43,299 bases of DNA from assembly GCA_031265585.1 (NCBI GenBank), contig JAISCL010000103.1, forward strand, positions 1 through 43,299, in the 5' to 3' direction. The notes under the pieces are model-generated. The model ran no database searches and was not told the origin of the DNA. It saw nothing but the letters and a program-made list of their open reading frames with translations. Shown piece by piece: positions 7,216-15,290 of this stretch. Position numbers and translations under genes: made by a program. Every line of letters begins with the position of its first letter. The stretch's first letter is position 1. The DNA is from Tannerella sp. (GTDB taxonomy: Bacteria; Bacteroidota; Bacteroidia; Bacteroidales; Tannerellaceae).

Positions 7216-8808
7216 ATGAAATCGAATCTTTTGTATATGGGAATCCTTTTCCTGCTGGCCGGTTGTGCGAAGAATACCGTCGCGGATGTAATTACGCTGG
7301 AAACGCTGCTGGATGAAATGGTGAATGTCGAAGAACTGGCCTGTTTCCCGGATCCGTCGTATATCTGTTTGCAGGAAAGCAGTTACGACCGCCGGTCCGT
7401 TTCCCCGGATTCACCGGGATGGTTTGCCAACAGCGACGGCTTTGGCATTGTCCGGGCAGATACGGCGGCAGACGGCCGGATTGAAAAGGTCATGTTCGAT
7501 GAAACCGGCCCCGGCGTGATTACCCGGATCTGGATTACGACGCTGGATAAAAGAGGCGTCTGGCGCTTTTATTTCGACGGATCCGAAACGGCCGGCTTGA
7601 CGGTTCTCGCCTACGACCTGATGCAGCTGCACCTCCCCGGGCTGGGGAAAGGGCTTGTACAGCCGCATACCAGTTATACGCCGGAAGGAAAGGGCGGCAA
7701 CACCTCCTTTCTTCCCGTTCCCTATTCAAAAGCCTGCAAAATCACGTTTGAAGATGCGCCCGGCGTTGCCCCCACGCCCAAGTATTACCAGATCAATTAC
7801 CGTAAATACCCCGGAGGCACCGGGATAGAAACCTTTTCCACCGGAGTAGCTCAAAGGGCGGAAAAGAAAATCTCGGAAGTAAACGATATCCTGCTGCATC
7901 CGTCCGTCCGTAAAAAAGGCCGGCTGCTGGCAGAAACAAAATCGATAGCCCCCTCGGATTCGCTTGTGATAACGCTCCCGGAAGGAGAACATGCGGTTTA
8001 TGAGGTGTTGTTTGATATTGAGACCGTCGATCCCGGTCAATACGGGCCGCTGATGCGTGAACTTGTTTTTGCGGCGGAGTTTGACGGGAAGCAAACCGTC
8101 CGGGCGCCTTTAGGCGACTATTCGGGCGGCGGCATGGGGGCGCCCCGCGTCGACAGCTGGTTTCTGTCGTCGGACGGAAAAGGGAAGGTGACAAGCCGCT
8201 GGCTGATGCCCTACCGGAAGGCGGCCCGGATAAAACTGCTGAACAGCTCGGCAGCCCGGATACAGGCCAGCATGCAGGTGCGGGTAGCTCCGCTGAAATG
8301 GCATGAACGGTCGCTGTATTTTCATGCGTCATGGAAGCAGGAAAACGGGATCTACCTGCATCACAACCCCGATGAAGACGCCCGCTGCGTCGAATGGAAC
8401 TTTGCGACCCTCCGGGGGAGGGGCGTTTACAGGGGCGACGTGCTGTCCCTCTTTAACCATGCCCCGTGCTGGTACGGGGAGGGAGATGAAAAGATTTGGG
8501 TGGATGGCGATGCGTTTCCTTCCCATTTCGGAACCGGTACGGAAGATTACTATAACAGCTCCTGGGCGCCGGTTGTCCCATTCCATACGCCGTTCGGAGG
8601 CGCTCCCCGCGCCGATACGGAAAGCTCCCACGGATACAACGCCTTTTTCCGTACCAGGAACCTGGACGGGATTCCGTTTCATGAGCAATTCCGGTTTGAC
8701 ATTGAAATGCTGGGATGGGACAGCGGGTTTGCCGATTATGCAACGACCGTTTACTGGTATGGGGATTACGCCGCATCCGCTACCGGAATAAAGGAAATTT
8801 TTAAATAA
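7216..8808 (+). CDS. GH172 family (formerly DUF2961) glycoside hydrolase, lipoprotein
   Basis: This 530-residue exported enzyme begins MKSNLLYMGILFLLAGC with a lipobox Cys at 17, so it should be anchored to the outer membrane or periplasmic face. It has typical DUF2961/GH172 features: the N-terminal WFANSDGFGI and GPGVITRIWITTLD, a central jelly-roll region, and FGTGTEDYYNSSWAP with the conserved Glu at about 443. Founding members of GH172 make or split alpha-linked difructose dianhydride I. Other Bacteroidetes members are exo-alpha-D-arabinofuranosidases. Here the next genes are GH32, a fructokinase and a permease, so a fructose-containing substrate is more likely. The frame is open back to 7126, but the -7 box at 7183-7190 and the signal peptide favour 7216 (7204 is possible). 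It heads a four-gene operon. Confidence 0.85.
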   Translation: MKSNLLYMGILFLLAGCAKNTVADVITLETLLDEMVNVEELACFPDPSYICLQESSYDRRSVSPDSPGWFANSDGFGIVRADTAADGRIEKVMFDETGPGVITRIWITTLDKRGVWRFYFDGSETAGLTVLAYDLMQLHLPGLGKGLVQPHTSYTPEGKGGNTSFLPVPYSKACKITFEDAPGVAPTPKYYQINYRKYPGGTGIETFSTGVAQRAEKKISEVNDILLHPSVRKKGRLLAETKSIAPSDSLVITLPEGEHAVYEVLFDIETVDPGQYGPLMRELVFAAEFDGKQTVRAPLGDYSGGGMGAPRVDSWFLSSDGKGKVTSRWLMPYRKAARIKLLNSSAARIQASMQVRVAPLKWHERSLYFHASWKQENGIYLHHNPDEDARCVEWNFATLRGRGVYRGDVLSLFNHAPCWYGEGDEKIWVDGDAFPSHFGTGTEDYYNSSWAPVVPFHTPFGGAPRADTESSHGYNAFFRTRNLDGIPFHEQFRFDIEMLGWDSGFADYATTVYWYGDYAASATGIKEIFK

Positions 8809-8815
8809 TACAGAT

Positions 8816-10465
8816 ATGAACAACAAACTTTTATTTTTGTCCGCATGTCTTCTTGCCATGATGACCTCACAGACCGGGGCGAAAGATATTTCGCTTAAAA
8901 TAACGGAGAAATATCTGAATCTGCCCGTTTCGCATCAGGTAGACCGCGCAGTGATGACGTTTGAAATCGATGGCCGGACAGAGCGTTCTTTCGAGATCCG
9001 CCTGGCTCCGGGCGCGGCGGATTACTGGGTATTTTGCGATGTGTCCGCCTTCAGGGGGAAAGAACTTAAAATATCCTGTGACGGGGAGGCCGGCGGACTG
9101 CAACAGATCTACCAGGCCGGTGAAATCGCCGGCCAGGAGCTTTTATACAGGGAAACCAACCGTCCGCAGCTTCATTTCACCCCGAAAAGAGGCTGGCATA
9201 ATGACCCGAACGGACTGATTTGGTATGAAGGGGAATATCACCTTTTCTATCAGCATAACCCTTACGAATCCGAATGGGGGAATATGCACTGGGGACATGC
9301 CGTCAGCACGGATCTGATTCACTGGGAAGAATTGCCGCCGGCCCTCTATCCCGATATGCATGGAACGATGTTCTCCGGTTCTGCCGTCGTGGACTATAAA
9401 AATACAGCCGGCTTCAACAGCGGCAAAACGCCGGCAATGGTGGCCGTCTATACCGCAGACAGTCCGGAAAAAGAGGTTCAGTGCCTTGCCTATAGCCTCG
9501 ACAGGGGCCGGACATGGACAAAATATGAAGGCAATCCGGTCATCGATTCCCGGGCGAAATGGAACAGCAAGGATACGCGCGACCCGAAAGTGTTCCGCTA
9601 TGAACCGAATAACGAATGGGTGATGGTGCTCAACGAGCGGGACGGACATTCGATCTATACGTCCGCCAACCTGAAAGAGTGGCGGTACGAAAGCCATGTC
9701 ACCGGATTCTGGGAATGTCCCGACCTGTTCGAACTGCCGGTGGACGGAGATGAAAAAAATAAGAAATGGGTGATGTACGGCGCTTCGGGCACCTATATGA
9801 CCGGCGCCTTCGACGGAAAGAAGTTCACACCCGAATCGGGAAAACACTATTACACAACCGGAACGGTCTATGCGGCCCAAACCTTTACGGACATCCCCGC
9901 ATCGGACGGACGGCGTATCCAGATCGGCTGGGGGCGCGTGACACATCCCGGAATGCCGTTCAAAAGCCTGATGCTCCTGCCTACGGAACTGACCCTGCGC
10001 ACTACGAAAGACGGCATCCGCCTGTTCAGCCGTCCCGTCCGGGAGGTAGACCGGTTACAGACCCTTCTTTTTCAGAAGACCGCCCTGACCGCCGGAGAAG
10101 CTGGTGAAATCCTCCATCCGTACAGTGATGCCGACTGTTTCAGGGTGCAGTTTACCCTGAAGCTGTCGCACGCTACGGACGCCGGACTGAACCTCTACGG
10201 TCAGCAGCTGATGCGGTACGATCTGAATTTCAACCGGGTCAACGGCGTCTTCTATTCCCCGGAGGATATGACGGGCATGGAGATCTCCGCCGATATCATT
10301 ATTGATAAAACGTCGGTCGAGGTCTTTATCGATAACGGCGCCTATTCCTTTTCGATGGAACGGAGGCCCGATGCGGATAATCGCGAAGGCTTTCATTTCT
10401 GGGGAAACAATATTGAGATCAAAGAGTTGAAAGCGTATACAATGAAATCTATCTGGAATCAATGA
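8816..10465 (+). CDS. GH32 beta-fructosidase (levanase/inulinase/invertase type)
   Basis: This 549-residue secreted GH32 enzyme cleaves beta-fructosyl linkages in sucrose, inulin or levan. An N-terminal signal peptide (about 1-22) is followed by a small beta domain of the type found ahead of Bacteroidetes GH32 enzymes. The five-bladed propeller begins at LHFTPKRGWHNDPNG. The three catalytic acids are visible: Asp130 in WHNDPNG (nucleophile), Asp256 in RDPKVF (transition-state stabiliser) and Glu300 in ECPD (acid/base). The C-terminal beta-sandwich includes the strand TSVEVFIDNG. The start is 7 nt after the GH172 stop, and the end overlaps the fructokinase start by 4 nt (ATGA). Whether it prefers inulin, levan or short oligosaccharides cannot be told from sequence. 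Confidence 0.95.
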   Translation: MNNKLLFLSACLLAMMTSQTGAKDISLKITEKYLNLPVSHQVDRAVMTFEIDGRTERSFEIRLAPGAADYWVFCDVSAFRGKELKISCDGEAGGLQQIYQAGEIAGQELLYRETNRPQLHFTPKRGWHNDPNGLIWYEGEYHLFYQHNPYESEWGNMHWGHAVSTDLIHWEELPPALYPDMHGTMFSGSAVVDYKNTAGFNSGKTPAMVAVYTADSPEKEVQCLAYSLDRGRTWTKYEGNPVIDSRAKWNSKDTRDPKVFRYEPNNEWVMVLNERDGHSIYTSANLKEWRYESHVTGFWECPDLFELPVDGDEKNKKWVMYGASGTYMTGAFDGKKFTPESGKHYYTTGTVYAAQTFTDIPASDGRRIQIGWGRVTHPGMPFKSLMLLPTELTLRTTKDGIRLFSRPVREVDRLQTLLFQKTALTAGEAGEILHPYSDADCFRVQFTLKLSHATDAGLNLYGQQLMRYDLNFNRVNGVFYSPEDMTGMEISADIIIDKTSVEVFIDNGAYSFSMERRPDADNREGFHFWGNNIEIKELKAYTMKSIWNQ

Positions 10466-11331
10466 AAGACAGGAAACCTCTCATAGCAGGAATCGGGGAA
10501 TTACTCTGGGACGTGTTCCCCGACCGGAAAAAAGCCGGCGGCGCACCCGTTAACTTTGTTTATCATGCGACGCAGATGGGGGCCGAAGGCTGTGCCATCA
10601 GCGCTGTCGGAAACGATGCCGCCGGCAGGGAAATTATCCGTGAACTGGAAAAGAACGGAATCCGTCACTGCACAGCGTTGACGGAACATCCGACGGGCCG
10701 TGTCCTGGTCGAGCTGGACAACGGTTCGCCCACATATACCATTACCGAAGGGGTTGCCTGGGATTATCTGCCATTGACGCAGCAGGCGATGGATCTGGTG
10801 AAGGAGGCGGATGCCGTCTGTTTCGGAACGCTGGCGCAGCGTTCGCCTGTTTCACGTGAGACCGTCGGCGCCCTGCTGGCCTGTGCGCCGGAGCGTGCGC
10901 TGCGCGTTTTTGACGTCAACCTGCGTCAGCATTATTATTCCCGGGAGCTGATCAGCGACTCGCTGGAAAAATCAAATGTATTTAAACTGAACGATGAAGA
11001 GCTGAACATCCTCCGTCCGATGTTTGAACTGGAAGGAGATGACAGTGAGGTATGCCGCGCCCTGATGGAAAAATATAACCTGCGCTACCTGGCGCTGACC
11101 GCGGGAAGCCGGTCGAGCGCCGTCTACTCGCAAACGGAGGTTTCCACGATCCCGACCCCTCAGGTGACGGTCGCCGATACGGTGGGAGCCGGTGATGCCT
11201 TTTCGGGAGCGTTTATCTATTCGATCCTGACCGGTAAACCGTTGAGGGAAGCACACCGGAAAGCCGTTGAAATCGCCGCTTTCGTGTGCAGTCAGTATGG
11301 AGCATGGCCGTCTTACCGGCTCAACAGATAA
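10462..11331 (+). CDS. Fructokinase, PfkB family
   Basis: This 289-residue cytoplasmic ribokinase-fold sugar kinase probably makes fructose-6-phosphate from fructose and ATP. The N-terminus IGELLWDVFPDRKKAGGAP is typical of bacterial fructokinases, with the GGAP(V)N substrate loop. The C-terminal signature DTVGAGDAFSGAF includes the catalytic base Asp245 and the anion hole. It overlaps the GH32 gene by 4 nt and is followed 11 nt later by the permease, so translation is probably coupled. Released fructose is its natural substrate in this operon. Another ketose is possible but less likely. Confidence 0.92.
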   Translation: MKDRKPLIAGIGELLWDVFPDRKKAGGAPVNFVYHATQMGAEGCAISAVGNDAAGREIIRELEKNGIRHCTALTEHPTGRVLVELDNGSPTYTITEGVAWDYLPLTQQAMDLVKEADAVCFGTLAQRSPVSRETVGALLACAPERALRVFDVNLRQHYYSRELISDSLEKSNVFKLNDEELNILRPMFELEGDDSEVCRALMEKYNLRYLALTAGSRSSAVYSQTEVSTIPTPQVTVADTVGAGDAFSGAFIYSILTGKPLREAHRKAVEIAAFVCSQYGAWPSYRLNR

Positions 11332-11342
11332 ACAACAGAAAA

Positions 11343-12491
11343 ATGAAACAGAAAAACAGATTATTCAAGCTGCTCCCGGTTATGCTGGCCTTCTTTGTGA
11401 TGGGCTTTGTAGACCTTGTGGGAGCTATTACAAATTTCGTAAAGGAAGATTTCGGCCTCTCGGATTCAATTGCCAAAGTATTGCCGGCGATGGCCTTTTT
11501 CTGGTTTTTTATCCTGTCGGTGCCGACGGGGATGCTGATTAACCGCATCGGACGGCGCAAAACCATTGTGTTAAGCCTTGCCGTTACATCGCTGGCATTA
11601 CTTGTTCCCCTGTTCGGGTATAGCTTTCCCGTCATGCTGGTTTCGTTCAGCCTGCTGGGAATCGGGAATACCCTGATACAGGTATCGATTAATCCGTTAA
11701 TCTCCGGCATGATCAGTGAAAAGAGGCTGGCCAGCACGATGACTTTCGGTCAGTTTGTAAAAGCGATCGCTTCGTTCCTCGGCCCGGTAGTCGCGATATG
11801 GGTTTCCCTTGCATTTAATAACTGGAAGATCCTGTTCCCTGTATTCATGACGGTTTCGATCCTTGCAACCCTCTGGCTGGGCATGACCCGGATAGAAGAA
11901 GAAAAGGAATCCGCCGGCGGTTCGGGCTTTTGGGAGTGCCTGAAACTGCTGGGGAATCCCCTGATCCTGCTATCCTTCATCGGGATCATGTGCCATGTGG
12001 GAATCGATGTAGGAATAAATACAACCATGCCCGAAATCATGAAAGAATACTTTGGCATGTCACGCGAAGACGCCGGATTTGCATCAAGCGTCTACTTCCT
12101 GTTCCGCCTGGCGGGCTGCCTGGCCGGCGCCTTTGTGCTGGCACGCTGGTCCGGCAGGAAAGTTTTTACCGTAAGCGTACTGTTGATGGCCGTGGCCATT
12201 GCCGGCCTGATCTTCTTTCACAGCCGGGAAACCGTTTATGCCTGCATTGCCCTCGCCGGCCTCGGAAACGCCAACATTTTCCCCGTTATCGTATCACAGG
12301 CGCTGCTTCACCTGCCCGGCCGCAGGAACGAAGTATCCGCCCTCATGATCATGGGCCTGATCGGGGGAACCGTTTTCCCGTTATTAATGGGCAAAGCGTC
12401 CGACCTGATGGCCACCCAGACCGGCTCCCTGCTCATCCTGGGAATAACCGTCCTGTACCTGCTCCTCTTTTCCCCAAAACTGAAAAAATAA
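11343..12491 (+). CDS. MFS sugar permease (probable fructose or fructo-oligosaccharide importer)
   Basis: This 382-residue inner-membrane transporter has about 12 hydrophobic segments, for example LLPVMLAFFVMGFVDLVGAI near the N-terminus. The MFS loop signature NRIGRRKTIV lies between segments 2 and 3. The start at 11343 (MKQKNRLFKL) lies 11 nt after the kinase stop; an upstream in-frame extension lies inside the kinase gene and is rejected. The general shape fits Bacteroidetes FucP/hexose-type permeases. Its place last in a GH172-GH32-fructokinase operon suggests fructose or short fructans as substrate. No SusC/SusD pair is present, so outer-membrane passage must use other proteins or porins. 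Confidence 0.88.
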   Translation: MKQKNRLFKLLPVMLAFFVMGFVDLVGAITNFVKEDFGLSDSIAKVLPAMAFFWFFILSVPTGMLINRIGRRKTIVLSLAVTSLALLVPLFGYSFPVMLVSFSLLGIGNTLIQVSINPLISGMISEKRLASTMTFGQFVKAIASFLGPVVAIWVSLAFNNWKILFPVFMTVSILATLWLGMTRIEEEKESAGGSGFWECLKLLGNPLILLSFIGIMCHVGIDVGINTTMPEIMKEYFGMSREDAGFASSVYFLFRLAGCLAGAFVLARWSGRKVFTVSVLLMAVAIAGLIFFHSRETVYACIALAGLGNANIFPVIVSQALLHLPGRRNEVSALMIMGLIGGTVFPLLMGKASDLMATQTGSLLILGITVLYLLLFSPKLKK

Positions 12492-12516
12492 ATTCCGCCA
12501 ATTGCAATCTTTTATT

Positions 12517-12524
12517 TATTTTTG
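12517..12524 (+). promoter_or_regulatory. -7 box of glf
   Basis: TATTTTTG, 23 bp before the glf ATG, matches TAnnTTTG. No good TTTG lies at the -33 position. It is the only promoter-like signal in the 56-bp gap after the permease gene. Confidence 0.45.
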
Positions 12525-12547
12525 CGGTTGCATTAAAATTGAAAATC

Positions 12548-13651
12548 ATGTACAACTACTTAATTGTTGGCTCCGGACTGTTTGGGGCGGTTTTTGCCCG
12601 GATCATGAACGAAAACGGAAAAAGCAGCCTCGTTATCGACAAACGCAGTCATACCGGCGGTAATATCTACTCAAAGGAAGATCACGGTATAAAGGTGCAT
12701 TTGTACGGGCCGCATATTTTTCATACGGATAACGAAGAAGTGTGGAGTTTTATGAACAGGTTTACCCGTTTTAATCATTACCGTAATTCACCGCTTGCCT
12801 GTTACAAAGGAATACTGTATAATCTTCCTTTTAACATGAATACATTCAACAAACTGTGGAATGTGAATACGCCGGAAGAAGCTGAAAATAAAATCCGGGA
12901 ACAGTGCGACCGATATAAAAACATAACCTGTCCGTCCAATCTGGAAGAACAGGCGCTAAAGCTTTGCGGTGATGACATCTATTATACGTTTATAAAGGAA
13001 TATACGGAAAAACAGTGGGGACGTCCGGCTAAAGAGTTGCCGGCTTCTATCATCAAACGGATACCGGTTCGTTTCACATACGATAATAATTATTTTAACG
13101 ATCCTTACCAGGGAATCCCCACAGATGGATATAATGCATTAATTGACAATCTATTCATGAATATATGCGTCAAAACAGGCACGGACTATTTTGAGAACCG
13201 CAGCTATTTCCATCGCATTGCAGAAAAAGTGATCTTCACGGGATGCATTGATGAATATTTTGATTATCAACTCGGCAAACTGGAATACAGAAGCCTGAGG
13301 TTTGAACATATTCATCTGGATACGGATAATTATCAGGGGAATGCCATTATCAATTACAGTGAGGTGGAAGTGCCCTATACACGGACCATCGAGCATAAGC
13401 ATTTTGAGTTTGGCAAACAGGCCTCCACGATCATAACAAAAGAGTATCCCCTGGAATATGGTCTGTCGGAAGAACCTTACTATCCCATTAATGACGGCAA
13501 AAATTCAAAGCGTTATCTTGAATATAAAAAACTTGCGGCAACCTGTCCCGACGTTCTCTTCGGAGGACGGTTAGGTCAGTATGCCTATTTCGATATGGAC
13601 GATACGGTTGCCGCCGCCATAGCGCTTGCAAAAAAGGAATTATCTTTATAA
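12548..13651 (+). CDS. glf: UDP-galactopyranose mutase
   Basis: This 367-residue FAD enzyme interconverts UDP-galactopyranose and UDP-galactofuranose, a precursor for surface polysaccharides. The Rossmann FAD site is at the N-terminus (YLIVGSGLFGAVFA), followed by DKRSHTGGNIYS and YGPHIFHT, which are typical of bacterial Glf. FIKEYTEKQWG and the C-terminal FGGRLGQYAYFDMDDTV complete the family pattern. The frame runs open from 11930 through the permease gene, but the family N-terminus and the upstream -7 box fix the start at 12548. No other polysaccharide genes adjoin it. It is convergent with the next gene, 7 nt apart. Confidence 0.96.
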   Translation: MYNYLIVGSGLFGAVFARIMNENGKSSLVIDKRSHTGGNIYSKEDHGIKVHLYGPHIFHTDNEEVWSFMNRFTRFNHYRNSPLACYKGILYNLPFNMNTFNKLWNVNTPEEAENKIREQCDRYKNITCPSNLEEQALKLCGDDIYYTFIKEYTEKQWGRPAKELPASIIKRIPVRFTYDNNYFNDPYQGIPTDGYNALIDNLFMNICVKTGTDYFENRSYFHRIAEKVIFTGCIDEYFDYQLGKLEYRSLRFEHIHLDTDNYQGNAIINYSEVEVPYTRTIEHKHFEFGKQASTIITKEYPLEYGLSEEPYYPINDGKNSKRYLEYKKLAATCPDVLFGGRLGQYAYFDMDDTVAAAIALAKKELSL

Positions 13652-13658
13652 CAGACAG

Positions 13659-14228
13659 CTAAAACTTTAATCCGGGCATCAGCAGTCCCAGCATAAATTC
13701 GAGCACAAGCGGAGTCGCCACAATGATAACCGTTGCAAAACTCACAAATGTAAGCTGCTCCGACTCTTTCACTTCCATATAGGGAATTGCTCCTTCCCAT
13801 ACAATATAAATGGTGTATAAGACAAAAAAACGAAGAAAGAAAAATTCCGGCAATAAACTTAACAGGATATTCAGGGAAAACATTAATACCGAAGAATAAC
13901 CGACAAAATGCTGGCAAAGATTCATGTTTTTTTCCCGCTTGAACAAAGAGCGCCATACTTCATTAAGCAAATACGAAGCAAGAAAGAAACCTCCGAAAGC
14001 CGATAATAAAGCAAGTATGGCAGCCCGAAGCGCTATTTGTATATCAAATTCCTTGCGTGTAAACAGAATACCCAGAAATGCGACCATGGTAACCAATCCG
14101 ATAAAAGGATAGACAAAGCCGGACAGAAATTTTTCATGATCATCCGTCCGCTTTTCACTCAATCTCCCCCAGGCCTCTGAAGGCTTGAGGAGCAGTGATA
14201 TCGTTGTGTTAAATAAATCTTTGAACAT
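13659..14228 (-). CDS. Yip1-domain integral membrane protein
   Basis: The protein has 189 residues with about five hydrophobic segments (about 40-60, 70-90, 110-130, 135-150 and 165-185). The N-terminus MFKDLFNTTISLLLKPSEAW has the KP.EAW pattern typical of bacterial Yip1-like proteins. Their role is poorly known; eukaryotic relatives act in membrane trafficking. The start is placed at 14228 because it gives this N-terminus and lies below a TATATTTG box; the open frame continues further upstream without meaning. It is divergent from the beta-propeller lipoprotein gene. Confidence 0.75.
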   Translation of the reverse strand: MFKDLFNTTISLLLKPSEAWGRLSEKRTDDHEKFLSGFVYPFIGLVTMVAFLGILFTRKEFDIQIALRAAILALLSAFGGFFLASYLLNEVWRSLFKREKNMNLCQHFVGYSSVLMFSLNILLSLLPEFFFLRFFVLYTIYIVWEGAIPYMEVKESEQLTFVSFATVIIVATPLVLEFMLGLLMPGLKF

Positions 14229-14246
14229 AATTTTCCTTTGAGATGG

Positions 14247-14254
14247 CAAATATA
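14247..14254 (-). promoter_or_regulatory. -7 box of the Yip1-like gene
   Basis: TATATTTG on the minus strand lies 18 bp before the start codon. A well-spaced -33 TTTG is not seen. It forms a compact divergent promoter region with the box at 14300-14307. Confidence 0.5.
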
Positions 14255-14278
14255 ATGCAAATCGAAAAGAAAACAGGC

Positions 14279-14307
14279 TTTGAAAACAAAAAAAAATTGT
14301 ACTTTTG
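14279..14307 (+). promoter_or_regulatory. Promoter of the beta-propeller lipoprotein gene
   Basis: TTTG (14279-14282) and TACTTTTG (14300-14307) are separated by 17 bp, slightly short of the usual 19-21. The predicted transcription start (about 14314) supports the ATG at 14335 and rules out the upstream in-frame codons. Confidence 0.6.
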
Positions 14308-14334
14308 CAGCAAAACAGTAAACGATACAGAAAA

Positions 14335-15210
14335 ATGATGAAGAAGCATTTCGTTTTATTCGCAGCCATCTTATGCTTTTGTGGCAGTTCCTGTAAGAAA
14401 GAAAAATTGGCAATTGCCGGCAGCGGCTGGCAGGAGGTAGCGATTGTTGATAAAACATCCGGCGCTATCGAATGGAAGCACCCGCTTGAAGAGGGCGACG
14501 AATGTAATGACATTGAAGTGACTCCCGACGGTCATATCTTATTTGCCTACTCAAAAGGCGCCAAACTGATAAACCGTAACCATGAACTGATCTGGGATTA
14601 TAAAGCAGGGGAAAAGGAAGAAATCCATACAGCGACACGCCTGAAAGACGGAGGTTATATGCTTGCGGTATGCGGTGAACCCGCACGAATCGTCGAGCTT
14701 GACAAAGACGGTAAAGAAACCCGGGAAATACCATTTCATACCGTAATATTTGATATACACAATCAATTTCGTCAGGTAGCAAAAACAGATGACGGATTAT
14801 ACCTTGTGCCGCTTATTGAAAAACGGAAAATTTTACAGATCTCACCCGAAGGCCGTAACAGGGGCAGTATATATATAGGATATGATGTCTTCTCCGTGAA
14901 ACCGCTGGAAAATAAAGACATGCTCGTTTCATGCGGCAGAGACGGCAGATTTATAAGAATAAATCCGGCAAGGCAACAGTCAGACAGCACGGTTGTCACA
15001 AACAGTATCAAAGGCGCATCCCTTCTCTATGTAGGGGAACTGTTTTTATATGAAAACGGAAATAAGCTAATTGCCAATTCAAACATGTACAGCGACGATA
15101 AATCCCAGCCGTTATTGATAGAAATAGACGAAAATAACGAAGTTATATGGAGTCTTCCGTTCAATAAAGAAATAAAAAACATCACGGCTGTCTATTCATT
15201 CCGGCAATAA
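14335..15210 (+). CDS. PQQ-like beta-propeller lipoprotein
   Basis: This 291-residue exported protein starts MMKKHFVLFAAILCFCGSSC. The signal peptide ends in a Cys-containing region, although the lipobox is weak (GSSC). The remainder is made of repeating beta-propeller blades with motifs such as EVAIVDKTSGAIEWKHPL, NHELIWDYKAG, RIVELDKDGKE and PLLIEIDENNEVIWSLPF, typical of PQQ-like/arylsulfotransferase-like propellers. No catalytic residues can be named. It may be a binding or scaffold protein. It stands alone between two promoters. ATG 14338 is an equally possible start. Confidence 0.75.
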   Translation: MMKKHFVLFAAILCFCGSSCKKEKLAIAGSGWQEVAIVDKTSGAIEWKHPLEEGDECNDIEVTPDGHILFAYSKGAKLINRNHELIWDYKAGEKEEIHTATRLKDGGYMLAVCGEPARIVELDKDGKETREIPFHTVIFDIHNQFRQVAKTDDGLYLVPLIEKRKILQISPEGRNRGSIYIGYDVFSVKPLENKDMLVSCGRDGRFIRINPARQQSDSTVVTNSIKGASLLYVGELFLYENGNKLIANSNMYSDDKSQPLLIEIDENNEVIWSLPFNKEIKNITAVYSFRQ

Positions 15211-15211
15211 T

Positions 15212-15233
15212 AAAAGAAAATACGTTTTCTTTT
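15212..15233 (+). terminator. Weak A/T hairpin terminator
   Basis: AAAAGAAAA pairs with TTTTCTTTT across the loop TACG just after the lipoprotein stop, and more T residues follow. The stem is almost all A/T, so strength is doubtful. Its 3' end overlaps the -33 element of the next promoter. Confidence 0.4.
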
Positions 15234-15263
15234 TGTTATTACGTCTGATTTCCACTATATTTG
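15232..15263 (+). promoter_or_regulatory. Promoter of the cardiolipin synthase gene
   Basis: TTTG (15232-15235) and TATATTTG (15256-15263) are spaced by 20 bp, a close match to the Bacteroidetes consensus. The start codon is 27 bp beyond the -7 box. Confidence 0.65.
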
Positions 15264-15290
15264 CCTGAAGTATAAAATTAGAAACCCGGC

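Noticed and set aside
11930-12547. Fusion of the permease region to glf (573-residue frame)
   Set aside because: The upstream part is another frame of the MFS permease gene; Glf begins normally at 12548.
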